NCBI GenBank assembly: GCA_965215295.1
Contig: OZ244045.1
Location: 1,612,001 to 1,676,000, forward strand
Direction: 5' to 3'
From: HK1 sp965215295
GTDB lineage: Bacteria > Pseudomonadota > Gammaproteobacteria > HK1
DNA length: 64,000 bases
Shown here: positions 25,677-35,023 of the stretch, in pieces
Layout: each line of letters begins with the position of its first letter
Position numbering within the stretch: the stretch's first letter is position 1
The notes under the pieces: generated by a model
What the model was told of the DNA's origin: nothing
The model's database searches: none
Seen by the model: the letters and a program-made list of their open reading frames with translations, nothing else
Program-made: the position numbers and the translations under genes

Positions 25677-27203
25677 TCAGTCCCCGGCGAGCGCCTGATC
25701 GAGGATCCGGCCCGGATCGGTCCAGCCCGTCTCGTCCTGGATGTCCCGGCAACGTTCGAGGATCGGAGCGAATCCGGGGCCGGGGGACAGCCCGCGCTCG
25801 ATCAGGTGCCGGCCGAGGACCACGTCGCGCGGCGCGGCGCGGTCGACGCGACAGGCGCGGGCGGCGGCGAGGAAGGCGTCGCCGGCGTCGAAGCGGCCGG
25901 CGAGCGCGTCGGCGGTGGTGCGCCCGAGGTGGTCGGCGCGCGCGACCCTCACGAGCAGCTCGACGCTCACGCCGGCGCGTTCGAGCTTGCGGGCGAGGCG
26001 CCGGTAGCCTTTCGCGGTCGCGCCGTTCCTGATGAACGAGGCCGGCGCAAGGTGGTGCTCGACGAGCGCCGCAACCTGGTCGGTGAGCGCGCCCGGCGCC
26101 CGCATCCGCCCGAGCAGCGCGCGGGTCGGCACGATCCCTTCGACATCGTGCCGGAGGGAGCGGATCCGGCCATCGATCAGGGCAGTGGTGCCCGGCTTGC
26201 CGAGGTCGTGGCAGAGCGCACCGAACATCAGTGCGAGATCCTCACCGGCGCCGTCGCGCGGGAGAGCCGTCGTCGATCGAATCGTGCGCTCCGGGTCGTC
26301 CTCGCCGGCGTCGGCGCCGTGCGGGGACGCCGGTGTCGTCATCGGCCGGTCCACGCACTCCGCATCGTCCTCCCCGGTGCCGTCGCGGCCGATGCCGTCT
26401 CCGGCGCGCAGGGAGGCCGCCACGTCCAGGACCATGAGGGTGTGCACCCATACGTCACCTTCCGGGTGCCACTCGGGGTCCTGGGGGACGCCGCGCAGCG
26501 CGTCGAGCTCGGGGAAGGAGCGGAGCTGGCCGGTATCCTCCAGCACCTTGAAGCCGAGCGAAGGCTTCGCCGCGCGCAGCAGCAGCTTCCTGAACTCTTC
26601 GAACACCCGCTCACCGGACAGCTCGCTCAGGTCCAGGGTCCGGCACAGCGCGATCAGCTCGTCGTCCGGCGCCATCTCGAGCCGGGCCGCGAGCTGGGCG
26701 ACGCGCAAGCCGCGCAGCGGGTCCTCGGGGAAGTGCGCCGGATCGGTCGCGCGCAGCACGCGACGCTCCAGATCCCTGCGCCCGCCGTGCGGGTCCAGCA
26801 CCTCGGCGGTGAGCGGATCGATCCCGATGCTGTTCACGGTGAGGTCGCGGCGCCGTGCGGCCTCGGCGAAATCGAGCGACGGGTCCGGAGCCACGTCGAA
26901 GCCGCGATGGCCGGGGCCGCGCTTGCTGTCGCGCCGCGGGAGCGAGAAGTCCATGTCGAGGTCGCCGACCCGGAACACGCCGAAGGCGCGTCCGACCGCG
27001 TGCACCTTGCCGAAACCCCCGAGAAGGGATTCGAGCCGCTCCGCATCGAGGCCGAACACTTCGATGTCGATGTCCTTCGAGTACACGCCGAGGAGGCAAT
27101 CGCGTACCCAGCCGCCCACGACGATGGCCCGGCCGCCCGCGTCACGCACGGCGGCCGCGATGTCGCCGATCGCGGGATCGAGCATCGGGCGGGGATCGGT
27201 CAT
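25677..27203 (-). CDS. cca: CCA tRNA nucleotidyltransferase with HD domain
   Basis: This enzyme repairs or adds the CCA end of tRNA. The nucleotidyltransferase head is clear: VVGGWVRDCLLGVYSKDIDIEVFG with the DxD metal site, then RRDLTVNSIGIDPLT and EDPLRGLRVAQLAARL. A C-terminal HD domain (HTLMVLDVA, ALCHDLGKP) is typical of the bifunctional proteobacterial enzyme. At 508 residues it is long because of a roughly 57-residue acidic insertion (about 266-323) between the two HD half-sites. The insertion is encoded by imperfect repeats of gatgac/ggcgaggac type. The tRNA-Ser gene in this window already encodes CCA, so repair is the likely main role. Confidence 0.9.
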   Translation of the reverse strand: MTDPRPMLDPAIGDIAAAVRDAGGRAIVVGGWVRDCLLGVYSKDIDIEVFGLDAERLESLLGGFGKVHAVGRAFGVFRVGDLDMDFSLPRRDSKRGPGHRGFDVAPDPSLDFAEAARRRDLTVNSIGIDPLTAEVLDPHGGRRDLERRVLRATDPAHFPEDPLRGLRVAQLAARLEMAPDDELIALCRTLDLSELSGERVFEEFRKLLLRAAKPSLGFKVLEDTGQLRSFPELDALRGVPQDPEWHPEGDVWVHTLMVLDVAASLRAGDGIGRDGTGEDDAECVDRPMTTPASPHGADAGEDDPERTIRSTTALPRDGAGEDLALMFGALCHDLGKPGTTALIDGRIRSLRHDVEGIVPTRALLGRMRAPGALTDQVAALVEHHLAPASFIRNGATAKGYRRLARKLERAGVSVELLVRVARADHLGRTTADALAGRFDAGDAFLAAARACRVDRAAPRDVVLGRHLIERGLSPGPGFAPILERCRDIQDETGWTDPGRILDQALAGD

Positions 27204-27408
27204 CGCAGTCGCTGCTCCCGGGTGTTTCGCATCCGTGATCGGTCAGGGCTCCATGGATGCCCGCTCTCGTGAACACGGGGAACGGGGACCCATCGGATCG
27301 GGTCGCGAATCCGGTCGACGGCCATGCGGCCCGGACCGGTGGGGCCGGCAGTCCGCCCGGACCCACGTGGGAATCCATGGATTGGGTCGGTGACTGTACA
27401 AGCGCAGA

Positions 27409-27590
27409 CTCCATTGGCCGAACACGGATGCGACGATCTGGTATGGACGCTGGCCGTGGTCGTGAAGCAGGTACAGCGCGGACCCCATTGGCCGGACACG
27501 GATGCGGCGACCTGGTATGGACGCTGGCCGTGGTCGTGAAGCAGGTACAGCGCAGACCCGTTGGCCGGACACGGATGCGGCGCTGCGCGC
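27409..27590. repeat. 73/74-bp tandem repeat downstream of the aminotransferase
   Basis: Units starting with ttggccg-acacggatgcg recur at 27414, 27488 and 27561, giving periods of 74 and 73 bp; each carries ggtatggacgctggccgtgg. The array ends 17 bp beyond the stop codon of the aminotransferase. The 27204-27408 part of the gap has only weaker traces. Confidence 0.9.
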
Positions 27591-27606
27591 GGCTCGGGCG
27601 GCGGGC

Positions 27607-28749
27607 TCAGGCCGCGGCGGGGAGCACCCGCGCAAGCGCGGCGAAGAGCCGGTCGACGTCCGCATCGGTGTTGTACAGATGGGGCGTGACGCGCACCGAG
27701 CTTCCGCGCACGCTCACGTAGACCTTCTCGCGCGCGAGCGCATCGAGCAGGCCGGGCGGGACGCCCTCCGCGAACCGGAGCCCCAGGAAGTGCCCGGCCC
27801 GCAGCTCCGTCGGCTGCGAGCCGAGGCCGATCGCCCGCGCCCGGTCGGCGATGGCCGCGGTGCGCGCGCTCAGGGTGCTCGCAACGTTCTCGACTCCCCA
27901 GGCGAGGACCTGCTCCAGCGCGGCGATCGCCATCGGCGCCAGATGGAAGTTCGCCGGCTCGCCCATGTCGTAGCGCCGGGCGCCGGGCGCGTACTCGTCG
28001 CGGTAGTCGACGAGGCGGGCGAAGTCCTCCGAGCCCGCGCGCGGGGCCCAGCCGTACTCCAGCGGCTCGCCGTCGTGGTGGTCCGGGTGGACGTAGAGGA
28101 ACCCGAACGTATACGGCCCCATCAGCCACTTGTAGCACGCCGCCGCCGCGAAGGCGGGCCGCACTCTCGCGACGTCGATCGGCAGGGCGCCGGCGGACTG
28201 CGTGAGGTCGAGCACGAGTGCCGCGCCGACCGCGCGCACGCGCTCGCCAATCGCGTCGAGGTCGAGCAGCGCGCCGTCGGTCCAGCGGCAGTGCGGCAAC
28301 GCGGCGATGGCGGTGCGCTCGTCGATCGCGGCGAGGACCGCGGCGGTCAGGTCCCCGTCGGGAGCATCGACGGTGACGATCCCGGCGCCTTCGCGCGCCG
28401 CCGCCGCACGCCACGGATAGAGGTTCGACGGGAACTGGTCCGCGAGCACCACGATGGTCTGTCCGGCCGCGAGCGGCAGGTTGCGGGCCGCCGCCGACAT
28501 GCCGTAGCTCGCGGCCGGGACGATCGCGATGTCTTCCGCGCGGGCGTTGACGACGCGCGCGAAGAGGCCGCGGGCATGGGCGAGATCGGAGAAGAAGTCG
28601 GGGGCCGCGATCTCCCACGGGCGCGCCTTGCGCCGTACCCCCCGAACCCCCGCTTCGACCACCGGGCGCATGAGCGGCGCCATGTACGCGCAGTTGAGGT
28701 ACGCGACGTCGTCGGGCAGATCGAAGAGGTGGCGCTGGTTTGCAATCAT
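27607..28749 (-). CDS. Class V aminotransferase
   Basis: This is a 380-residue PLP enzyme of the cysteine-desulfurase/serine-pyruvate aminotransferase fold. The cofactor region shows AASYGMSAAARNLPL, DQFPSNLYPW, LVLDLTQSAGALPIDVA and the PLP lysine in CYKWLMGPYTFGFLY. There is no Cys-containing active-site loop, so a desulfurase is unlikely; isopenicillin-N-epimerase-like or amino acid aminotransferase activities are plausible. It is not flanked by partners on the same strand. Confidence 0.87.
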   Translation of the reverse strand: MIANQRHLFDLPDDVAYLNCAYMAPLMRPVVEAGVRGVRRKARPWEIAAPDFFSDLAHARGLFARVVNARAEDIAIVPAASYGMSAAARNLPLAAGQTIVVLADQFPSNLYPWRAAAAREGAGIVTVDAPDGDLTAAVLAAIDERTAIAALPHCRWTDGALLDLDAIGERVRAVGAALVLDLTQSAGALPIDVARVRPAFAAAACYKWLMGPYTFGFLYVHPDHHDGEPLEYGWAPRAGSEDFARLVDYRDEYAPGARRYDMGEPANFHLAPMAIAALEQVLAWGVENVASTLSARTAAIADRARAIGLGSQPTELRAGHFLGLRFAEGVPPGLLDALAREKVYVSVRGSSVRVTPHLYNTDADVDRLFAALARVLPAAA

Positions 28750-28965
28750 GGTGCCTGGGCTCCTTCACTCGTCGTGGCTGCGGCCGTTCGCGGGCCTGCG
28801 AGCCGGGCCGGCTCGCGAACCCGCGCCCGGCTTCTTCACCGCGACCCGGAACACTGCCTGCCCGAAGGATGATTCGCAACGCCGCCGGCGTGATGCGTCC
28901 GTCGATCGTGGCCCGGTGGTGCCGTTCCCGCATCTGGCGCCCGGCCGGAAGGGCCCACTCCGGCG

Positions 28966-29222
28966 CCCCGGGCACGGCCCCGGAAGGCAATTGCGCGCCG
29001 GTCGACGGTGCGGGCTCACCCTGACGCCCCGGGCGCGGCCCCGGAAGACAGTTGCGCGCCGGTCGGCGGTGCGGGCTCACCCTGACGCCCCGGGCACGGC
29101 CCCGGAAGGCAATTGCGCGCCGGTCGGCGGTGCGGGTTCGCTCCGGCGCCCCGGGCACGGCCCCGGAAGGCGGTTGCGCGCCAGTCAGTGGTGCGGGCTG
29201 GCCTTGGCGCCCCGGGCGCGGC
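28966..29222. repeat. 61-bp tandem repeat, 4.3 copies, next to the DUF3604 gene end
   Basis: Units starting ccccgggc-cggccccgga recur at 28966, 29027, 29088, 29149 and 29210, exactly 61 bp apart. They differ at several positions, so the array is not newly made. The array ends 20 bp from the stop codon of the DUF3604 gene (minus strand), on its downstream side. Confidence 0.95.
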
Positions 29223-29242
29223 CGTCTCCGCGGCGGCCGGCC

Positions 29243-31498
29243 CTACGGCGCCGTCCCGTCGAAGACGTAGATCGGGCTCGACCAGATCTGGTGCCCGTCC
29301 TCGCAGACGATGTAGACGTAGAGCGCGTTGTCGACACCCTTCTCGAGCGTGACCCGGCGCTCGATCCCGACCCTCGTGTGGGGGTTGTCGTCGGGCATGC
29401 GGAACACCCGGATGCGGCGCTGGATGCCGCCGGCGTCGTGGACGACGTCCTCGCGGCCGATGTCCGCGATCGGGATCGCGGCCTTGACCAGGGCGGTGTC
29501 GATGCGCAGGGTGCCGGCGCGCGGGTCGGCGAGCCAGGCATCGAAGCCGCCGAAGCCGCCGGTGGTGAGCGCGGTCCACTCGACCGCGTCCGGCGCGGTC
29601 TGCTCGAACCGCTTGTCGAGGTTGTAGTGGTTGATCGGTGCGAGCCGCTCGAAGGCGTTGCCTTCGAGGGTGGCGCCGCCGTCCCAGATCGTCTGCCGGC
29701 CGCGCCCGCGGTACTCCGAACCCTCCCAGACGACCCGGATGCGGCGGCCGAGGTCCGCTTCGGCGAACGGCCGGAACACTTCCAGGGTCTTCAGGGCGTT
29801 GCGGATCTCGATGCGTTCGATCGGCGCCTGCGTCACCGCCTCGATCGTGAACGTCACCTGCGCGTCGTCCGAACGGACCACGTCGCCCATCATCGCCTCC
29901 CGCGCCATCTCGCTCGTGGTCGGACCCAGGTTCGGATCGTCGGAGAAGCGCTCCGCGTCGTTGTCGAACCGCGCGCGGGTGTCGAGGAGCATCCGGCAGC
30001 CGGTGGTGCCGTAGAAGTGGCGCGCCCGGAAGCAGTCCGCGAGCGCCTGGCGCGTGAGGTCCGTGGCCAGCAGGCAGGTGAGGCCCCCGTAGGCGCCGAA
30101 GGACGTCGCGCCGGGATGGCTCGCGCCGGGCCGGCCCTTGTGCCCGTCGCTGTTCGCGCAGATGCCGACCCGGTAGCCCTGCTCCATCGCGTCGTGCACC
30201 AGCCACTCGAACGTGCCCCACGCGGAGTGCACCTCCACCGCGCGCTCGAGGCGCGCATCGTGGCTCATCCTGATGTCCGCGTACCGCCCGCCGATATGGG
30301 CGAACACCACGCAGTCCTCGTCCTTGAGGGCTTCGAACAGGTCCTCGGCGGAGTTGGCGTCGGTCTCGAGGTCGGAGAGGTCGTCGACCAGTGCGTGCGA
30401 GGAGCGGTGGATCTGGCGACCCTCGTCGAGGAAGAGCACGTTGCGGTCGCCACCCAGCCCGGTGTTGCCCGACCACTCGTAGCCGGGGAACGCGATGAAC
30501 CGCCCGTCGTCGTTGAACTCGGCGGTGAGGTCGTTCAGGTGGTTCCAGAACGCGGTGGTGATCTGGAAGTCGTTGCCCTGGTGGCTGCACACGTCGAGGA
30601 ACGCCCGGTCGCGCGCGAACTCGAAGAATTCGCGGGCGGAGTTGGTTCCGATGGTCTCCTCGGACTGGCCGTGCAGATCGCCCCAGTACGGCTTCAGCGT
30701 CATCGATTCCGAGATGCGCAGCGGGTTCGAGCGGGCGAGCACGGCGCCGTCGGGACCGAGCATCTCGATCCGGAGGTCGCCCGGTGCTCCGACCGAGAGA
30801 TCGTCGACCACCACCGCGAACCCGCCCGGCGTGAACCGCACCGTTTCGGGCAACCCGCCGACCGGCAGGTTCGAGCGCAGGCTCGCCACCAGATCGCACT
30901 GGTCGCTCGGATTGCCCCAAGGATCCTCGCCCTTCAGGCACAGGCGGAACCGCTCTCCGGCGACCCGCTCGGTGGGCAGGACCGCCTTCCACCGCACCGG
31001 CGGCGCGGGAACGATGGCGATCTCCGGCTGCACCGGCAGCTCGACGTAGTTGCAGGTGGCGATGGCGTCGACCAGCACCCGGAACTCGAACGTCGATTCG
31101 CAGAACGTCTGCAGCCGCATCCCCGGCGACCCCTGCCGCGGGTCGCCGAAGCGCACGATGATCCGGTCCCCCTCGCGCAGGAACCCGCGCACCACCTGGA
31201 TGTAGAGCGTCTTGTCCCACGGGCGGATGTTCATCTTCCCCTCGTAGCGCACGTCGAGCACCGCTCCGTTGCTCGCCTCCGCGGTGACGTAGTTGGGCGC
31301 GCCCGGGTCGTCGAATTGCGGCTTGCCCATGTCGCCCGCGAACCGGTGCGCGATCTTGATGCTGCCGGTGTCGTCGATGCCGAAGTAGCCGGCGGTGTAG
31401 GTGAGGGTGAAGGATTGGAACGACCCCGCTTCGAAGCGTCCCGTGGGGTCGATGACGGCGTTGCCCATGCGGTGGGGCAGGTACGTGGAATGGGGCAT
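29243..31498 (-). CDS. DUF3604 domain protein, PHP-like metal-dependent hydrolase
   Basis: This 751-residue protein matches DUF3604 proteins, whose core resembles the PHP phosphoesterase fold. The N-terminal ~270 residues form beta-rich domains. The DUF3604 core then starts at YWGDLHGQSEETIGT with likely metal ligands DLHGQS, CSHQGNDF, FPGYEWSG, VFAHIGGRY, EVHSAWGTFEW and NSDGHKGRPG. The C-terminal part carries beta-strands seen in the family. The substrate is unknown. The ATG at 31498 gives MPHSTYLPHRMGNAVIDP, where family members begin. DUF3604 genes are common in marine and soil proteobacteria. Confidence 0.85.
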   Translation of the reverse strand: MPHSTYLPHRMGNAVIDPTGRFEAGSFQSFTLTYTAGYFGIDDTGSIKIAHRFAGDMGKPQFDDPGAPNYVTAEASNGAVLDVRYEGKMNIRPWDKTLYIQVVRGFLREGDRIIVRFGDPRQGSPGMRLQTFCESTFEFRVLVDAIATCNYVELPVQPEIAIVPAPPVRWKAVLPTERVAGERFRLCLKGEDPWGNPSDQCDLVASLRSNLPVGGLPETVRFTPGGFAVVVDDLSVGAPGDLRIEMLGPDGAVLARSNPLRISESMTLKPYWGDLHGQSEETIGTNSAREFFEFARDRAFLDVCSHQGNDFQITTAFWNHLNDLTAEFNDDGRFIAFPGYEWSGNTGLGGDRNVLFLDEGRQIHRSSHALVDDLSDLETDANSAEDLFEALKDEDCVVFAHIGGRYADIRMSHDARLERAVEVHSAWGTFEWLVHDAMEQGYRVGICANSDGHKGRPGASHPGATSFGAYGGLTCLLATDLTRQALADCFRARHFYGTTGCRMLLDTRARFDNDAERFSDDPNLGPTTSEMAREAMMGDVVRSDDAQVTFTIEAVTQAPIERIEIRNALKTLEVFRPFAEADLGRRIRVVWEGSEYRGRGRQTIWDGGATLEGNAFERLAPINHYNLDKRFEQTAPDAVEWTALTTGGFGGFDAWLADPRAGTLRIDTALVKAAIPIADIGREDVVHDAGGIQRRIRVFRMPDDNPHTRVGIERRVTLEKGVDNALYVYIVCEDGHQIWSSPIYVFDGTAP

Positions 31499-31841
31499 GG
31501 CGGGGGTCTCCAGGCAGGGCTCGTCCGTGACGGACCGGGAGGGTACCGGCAATCGCGTTCGCGGACACGCTCGCGCCGGCGGGCGGATGCGGCGGAGGCG
31601 CGGTACGGGCTCTCCCCGCTCGGGGACGCCGGCAAGCCGGTCGACTGCGTCATCGCAGTGCCGAGCGAAGGCGGTGACGTCTCGACGAGGTAGCGGGACG
31701 GAGCCGGCGGCGAAGCGGGCGAAAGCACGGCGCAATGTCCGACGCGACCCGGTCACGTGCGATGCCGTCCGTGGTACACGGGGTGAAACATGGCCCGGAG
31801 CACGGGGAAACCGCCTGCAAAACGAACCGTTGAAGAAATGA

Positions 31842-31931
31842 TGGCGGAGAGGGAGGGATTCGAACCCCCGGTCCCCCGGAAGGGACAACTGATTTCGAGT
31901 CAGCCCCGTTCGGCCGCTCCGGCACCTCTCC
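31842..31931 (-). tRNA. tRNA-Ser (anticodon CGA)
   Basis: Read on the minus strand, the gene folds as a serine tRNA. The acceptor stem is GGAGAGG/CCTCTCC, with a D-arm GCCGGAGCGGCCGAACGG, an anticodon stem GCTGA/TCAGT around CTCGAAA (anticodon CGA), a long variable arm and the T-arm GGGGGTTCGAATCCC. The 3' terminal CCA is encoded. It would read UCG codons. It stands alone on its strand. Confidence 0.96.
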
Positions 31932-31989
31932 GGGCGCGAAACGGACGTCCCGCGCGAGGGGCTGTATTGTAGGCAATCGGCGGTCCCGC

Positions 31990-32096
31990 GGGAACGTCCG
32001 GAACATCGACGACTCGTCCATGCATCGATGCCGTGGAGGTGAACGGTCTCATGTCGGCGCACGGGAATGTCCGGGATTTCGACGACTCGTCCATGC
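31990..32096. repeat. Direct repeat pair, 71-72 bp apart
   Basis: ggaa-gtccgg-a-tcgacga (then ctcgtccatgc) occurs near 31991-32023 and again near 32062-32096. The pair lies downstream of the L,D-transpeptidase on its strand; nothing else is visible in 31932-32259. Confidence 0.75.
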
Positions 32097-32259
32097 GTGC
32101 CGATGCACGCATCCGGTGCCGGGAACGGCGCCGATTCCGCGATCGATGCCCGGGAGCCCGTGGATGCGGTGACGGTGCATGACGGCCACATGGAGGGCGG
32201 CGCGCGCCGGAATCCCGCTCGCGGCACCGGTGGGTGTCCGGACGGCACGGACCCGCGGA

Positions 32260-33012
32260 TCAGTCCGCTGCGGGTCGGTCTGCTGCGGGTCGGTCCGCTG
32301 CGGGTCGGTCTGCTGCGGGTCGGTCCGCTGCGGGTCGGTCCGCTGCGGGTCGCCCCGGCGCCGGCGCTTCGATCAGCACCCTGGTGCCCGCCTCCACCCG
32401 GTCGAACAGATCGATGACGTCGTCGTTGCGCATGCGGATGCAGCCATGGGAGCCGGGGCGCGTGATGTCGACGTCGTCCGGACAGCCGTGGATGTAGATG
32501 TAGCGGCGCATGGTGTCGACGCGGCCCAGGCGGTTCCGGCCGGGCTCGGTGCCGGAGAGCCACAGGATCCGGGTGAGGATCCAGTCGCGCCCGGGGTGCG
32601 CGGCCCCGAGCGCCGGCGTGTGGCGTTCACCCGTCGGTCTCCGGCCGACGAAGACGGTGCCCGGATCGGCGCCGGCGCCGATCCGGGCGCGGATCACGTG
32701 CCATCCCCGCGGAGTGCATTCACTGCCTTCCTGCTCGCCGGGGCCGTTGGCGGCGGTGGACACGGGATAGGTCCTGCGCACCTCGCCGTGTACGTACAGC
32801 TCCAGGCGCTGGCGATCGATGTCGATGTGCACGAGGGTGCCGGCCGCGCGAGCGTGTTCCGGAGCGTGGCTGGCCCGGGCATTCGTGCCTCCCGCTTGCG
32901 CGAGGGCGCCGTGCGCACCGGCGCGTTCCGGAGCGGGCGCCGGCTCCGGGCATTCCGCGCCGGAGGCAGCGCGAAAGGCGGCAGCGAACTTCTTCGAGGT
33001 CTTGTTCGGCAT
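32260..33012 (-). CDS. L,D-transpeptidase (YkuD) with C-terminal pentapeptide repeats
   Basis: This YkuD-domain transpeptidase would cross-link peptidoglycan or attach proteins to it in the periplasm. The core runs from VHIDIDRQRLELYVHGE to DVIDLFDRVEAGTRVLIEAP, with the catalytic motif RYIYIHGCPDDVDI then SHGCIRM (His, His, Cys). The subfamily usually ends there. Here the C-terminus is extended by seven PAAD-RPAAD type five-residue repeats, encoded by 15-bp units at 32261-32350. No signal peptide is recognisable. The N-terminal start is uncertain; the ATG at 33012 (MPNKTSKKF) lacks a strong ribosome-binding site, and a GTG at the HIDI segment would give the usual short form. Confidence 0.82.
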   Translation of the reverse strand: MPNKTSKKFAAAFRAASGAECPEPAPAPERAGAHGALAQAGGTNARASHAPEHARAAGTLVHIDIDRQRLELYVHGEVRRTYPVSTAANGPGEQEGSECTPRGWHVIRARIGAGADPGTVFVGRRPTGERHTPALGAAHPGRDWILTRILWLSGTEPGRNRLGRVDTMRRYIYIHGCPDDVDITRPGSHGCIRMRNDDVIDLFDRVEAGTRVLIEAPAPGRPAADRPAADRPAADRPAADRPAADRPAAD

Positions 33013-33281
33013 CCGGGGCTGTCCCGTGTGGTCGCCGGATACGCGCCACGGAGCGCCGACGACACCGGTCCATTGTCCGGCAATCCCTCCGGACGGGCCA
33101 GCCGGCCCGGGACCATGCAACGATCGAGCACACGGGGTCCGCCGCACCCGCGGGAGCACCGGCCGCAAGTCGAGGTCCTGTTGGACACGCAGAGGTAGCC
33201 GTGTCCACCGCACCCGCGGGCGCACCGGCCGCAGGCGGCGATGCCACGGGACGGTCGTGGACACCGCGGCACCGGCGGGAC

Positions 33282-33552
33282 GCTTCGTGCACGTACCGAA
33301 TTTCCGGTCACCACCCGGTCCGAAGCCTCGCCCGCCGCGGGATGGCTTCGTGCGCATACCGATCTCCATTCGGTGAGCGTACCCCCGGGGTATCGCGACA
33401 GGACGCTCCGTGCGCATACCGATCTCCGGTCACCACCCGGTCCGGAACCTCGCCCGCCGCGGGACGCTTCGTGCGCGTACCGATCTCCACGTGGCCGTGG
33501 CATCCCCGGCCTGGAAGGTGACGGACGCTCCGTGCGCGTACCGATCTCCGAC
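33282..33552. repeat. Five regularly spaced copies of a 22-bp core
   Basis: The core gct-cgtgc-c-taccga ending tctcc occurs at 33282, 33345, 33405, 33466 and 33527, 60-63 bp apart. Between the cores, spacers 1 and 3 are nearly identical (ggtcaccacccggtccg-a), while 2 and 4 are unrelated to them and to each other. There are no cas genes. The array ends about 65 bp upstream of the dehydrogenase start and takes up most of the 33013-33615 gap; two similar 30-bp blocks lie at about 33130-33240. Confidence 0.8.
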
Positions 33553-33615
33553 CCATCCGTCCCTGCCCTCGTATACTCGCGCGCCATCGTTCACTGGAAG
33601 CACGAGGCGCGCGCC

Positions 33616-34497
33616 ATGAGCGGCTCCCTGTCCGGACACGTCGTCGGCTTCATCGGCCTCGGACTGATGGGCCGGCCGATGGCCCTGAACCTCCACGCGG
33701 CGGGAGCCGAGGTCGTCATCCACAACCGGAGCCGGGCGGTGGTGGATGCGCTCGCGACCGAAGGGCTCTCCCCCGCCCGTTCCCCGTGCGAGGTGGCCGG
33801 GCGCGCGTCCGTGGTCATCGTGATGGCGACGGACACCCCGGCGGTGGAACGGATCGTCGGCGCGCACGACGGTGTCGCGAGCGGCATCGCGCCGGGCGGG
33901 CTGGTGATCGACATGGGCACCACCGCGGTGGCGGCGACCCGCGAGCTCGCGCAAACGATCGAGGCCCGCGGAGCGAGCTACGTCGATGCCCCGGTGTCGG
34001 GCGGTGAGATCGGAGCGAAGGCCGGCACGTTGTCGATCATGGCGGGAGGCTCGCAGGAGGCGATCGCCCGCGCGATGCCCTGTTTCGAAGTGATGGGCGC
34101 GAGCGTGACCCATGTCGGCGATGTCGGCGCGGGCCAGATCGCCAAGGCCGCGAACCAGATCGTGGTCGGCCTCACCATCGGTGCGGTCGCGGAGGCGCTG
34201 GCGCTGGCGAAGCGCGCCGGCGCGGACCCGGCCAGGGTACGCGAGGCGCTCCAAGGCGGGTTCGCGGCGTCGCGCATCCTCGAGGTGCACGGCCAGCGCA
34301 TGATCGACGGCGCCTTCGTTCCGGGCGGAAAGGCCACGACCCAGCGCAAGGACATGCAGCAGGCGCTCGACCTTGCGGCGTCCATCGGACTGGAGCTGCC
34401 GGCGACCGCGCTGTCGCGCGACCTCTACGATCGGCTCATCGCATCCGGCGGCGGCGATCTGGACCACAGCGGGCTGTACACCGTCATCGACACCTGA
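33616..34497 (+). CDS. 3-hydroxyisobutyrate / tartronate-semialdehyde-type dehydrogenase
   Basis: This NAD(P)-dependent beta-hydroxyacid dehydrogenase has 293 residues. The Rossmann domain starts with VGFIGLGLMGRPMALNL, the substrate loop is DAPVSGGEIGAKAGTLSIMAGG, and the catalytic lysine lies in GAGQIAKAANQIVVG. The C-terminal helical domain carries KDMQQALDLAASIGLELPATAL. Members reduce or oxidise 3-hydroxyisobutyrate, tartronate semialdehyde, or related compounds; the actual substrate cannot be separated by sequence. The start ATG at 33616 follows a gaggcgc weak site. The gene end is followed by a long repeat region. Confidence 0.9.
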   Translation: MSGSLSGHVVGFIGLGLMGRPMALNLHAAGAEVVIHNRSRAVVDALATEGLSPARSPCEVAGRASVVIVMATDTPAVERIVGAHDGVASGIAPGGLVIDMGTTAVAATRELAQTIEARGASYVDAPVSGGEIGAKAGTLSIMAGGSQEAIARAMPCFEVMGASVTHVGDVGAGQIAKAANQIVVGLTIGAVAEALALAKRAGADPARVREALQGGFAASRILEVHGQRMIDGAFVPGGKATTQRKDMQQALDLAASIGLELPATALSRDLYDRLIASGGGDLDHSGLYTVIDT

Positions 34498-34529
34498 CCC
34501 GTCCGCCGGCGACGCCGAACCGGAATCCG

Positions 34530-35020
34530 GCCCACCGCGCGGGCACGCCTCTTCCCGTCGCCCTCTCGTCGCCCTCTCGTCGCCCTCTCGTCGCCCTCTC
34601 GTCGCCCTCTCGTCGCCCTCTCGTCGCCCTCTCGTCGCCCTCTCGTCGCCCTCTCGTCACCGCGGGTGGCCGCCTCGCCCCGTTCCGGATACGGCAGCCA
34701 CCACGGCCCGGAATTCCGCGACCGCGCGACGGGCGGGACGGAATCCGGCCCGCCGCGCGGGCACGCCTCTTCCCGTCGCCCTCTCGTCGCCGCGGGTGGC
34801 CGCCTCGCCCCGTTCCGGGTACGGCAGCCACCACGGTTCGGAATTCCGGAACCGCGCGACGGGCGGGACGAAATCCGGCCCACCGCGCGGGCACGCCTCT
34901 TCCCGTCGCCCTCTCGTCGCCCTCTCGTCGCCCTCTCGTCACCGCGAGTGGCCGCCTCGTCCCGCTCCGGGTACGGCAGCCACCGCGGCCCGGAATTCCG
35001 CGACCGCGCGACGGACGGGA
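34530..35020. repeat. Nested repeats: short gtcgccctct units within ~130-150-bp blocks
   Basis: gtcgccctct repeats about ten times from 34557 to 34656. Around it, a longer unit containing gtggccgcctcgccccgttc, cggataggcagccaccacgg-like sequence, and ggaattccgcgaccgcgcga recurs at roughly 34670, 34795 and 34950. The last unit reaches the stop codon of the ABC permease (35024). No coding capacity is credible in 34498-35023. Confidence 0.88.
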
Positions 35021-35023
35021 CCG

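Noticed and set aside
33282..33552. CRISPR array
   Set aside because: Cores of 22 bp at 60-bp spacing look CRISPR-like, but two spacers are near copies, cores vary, and no cas gene is in the window.
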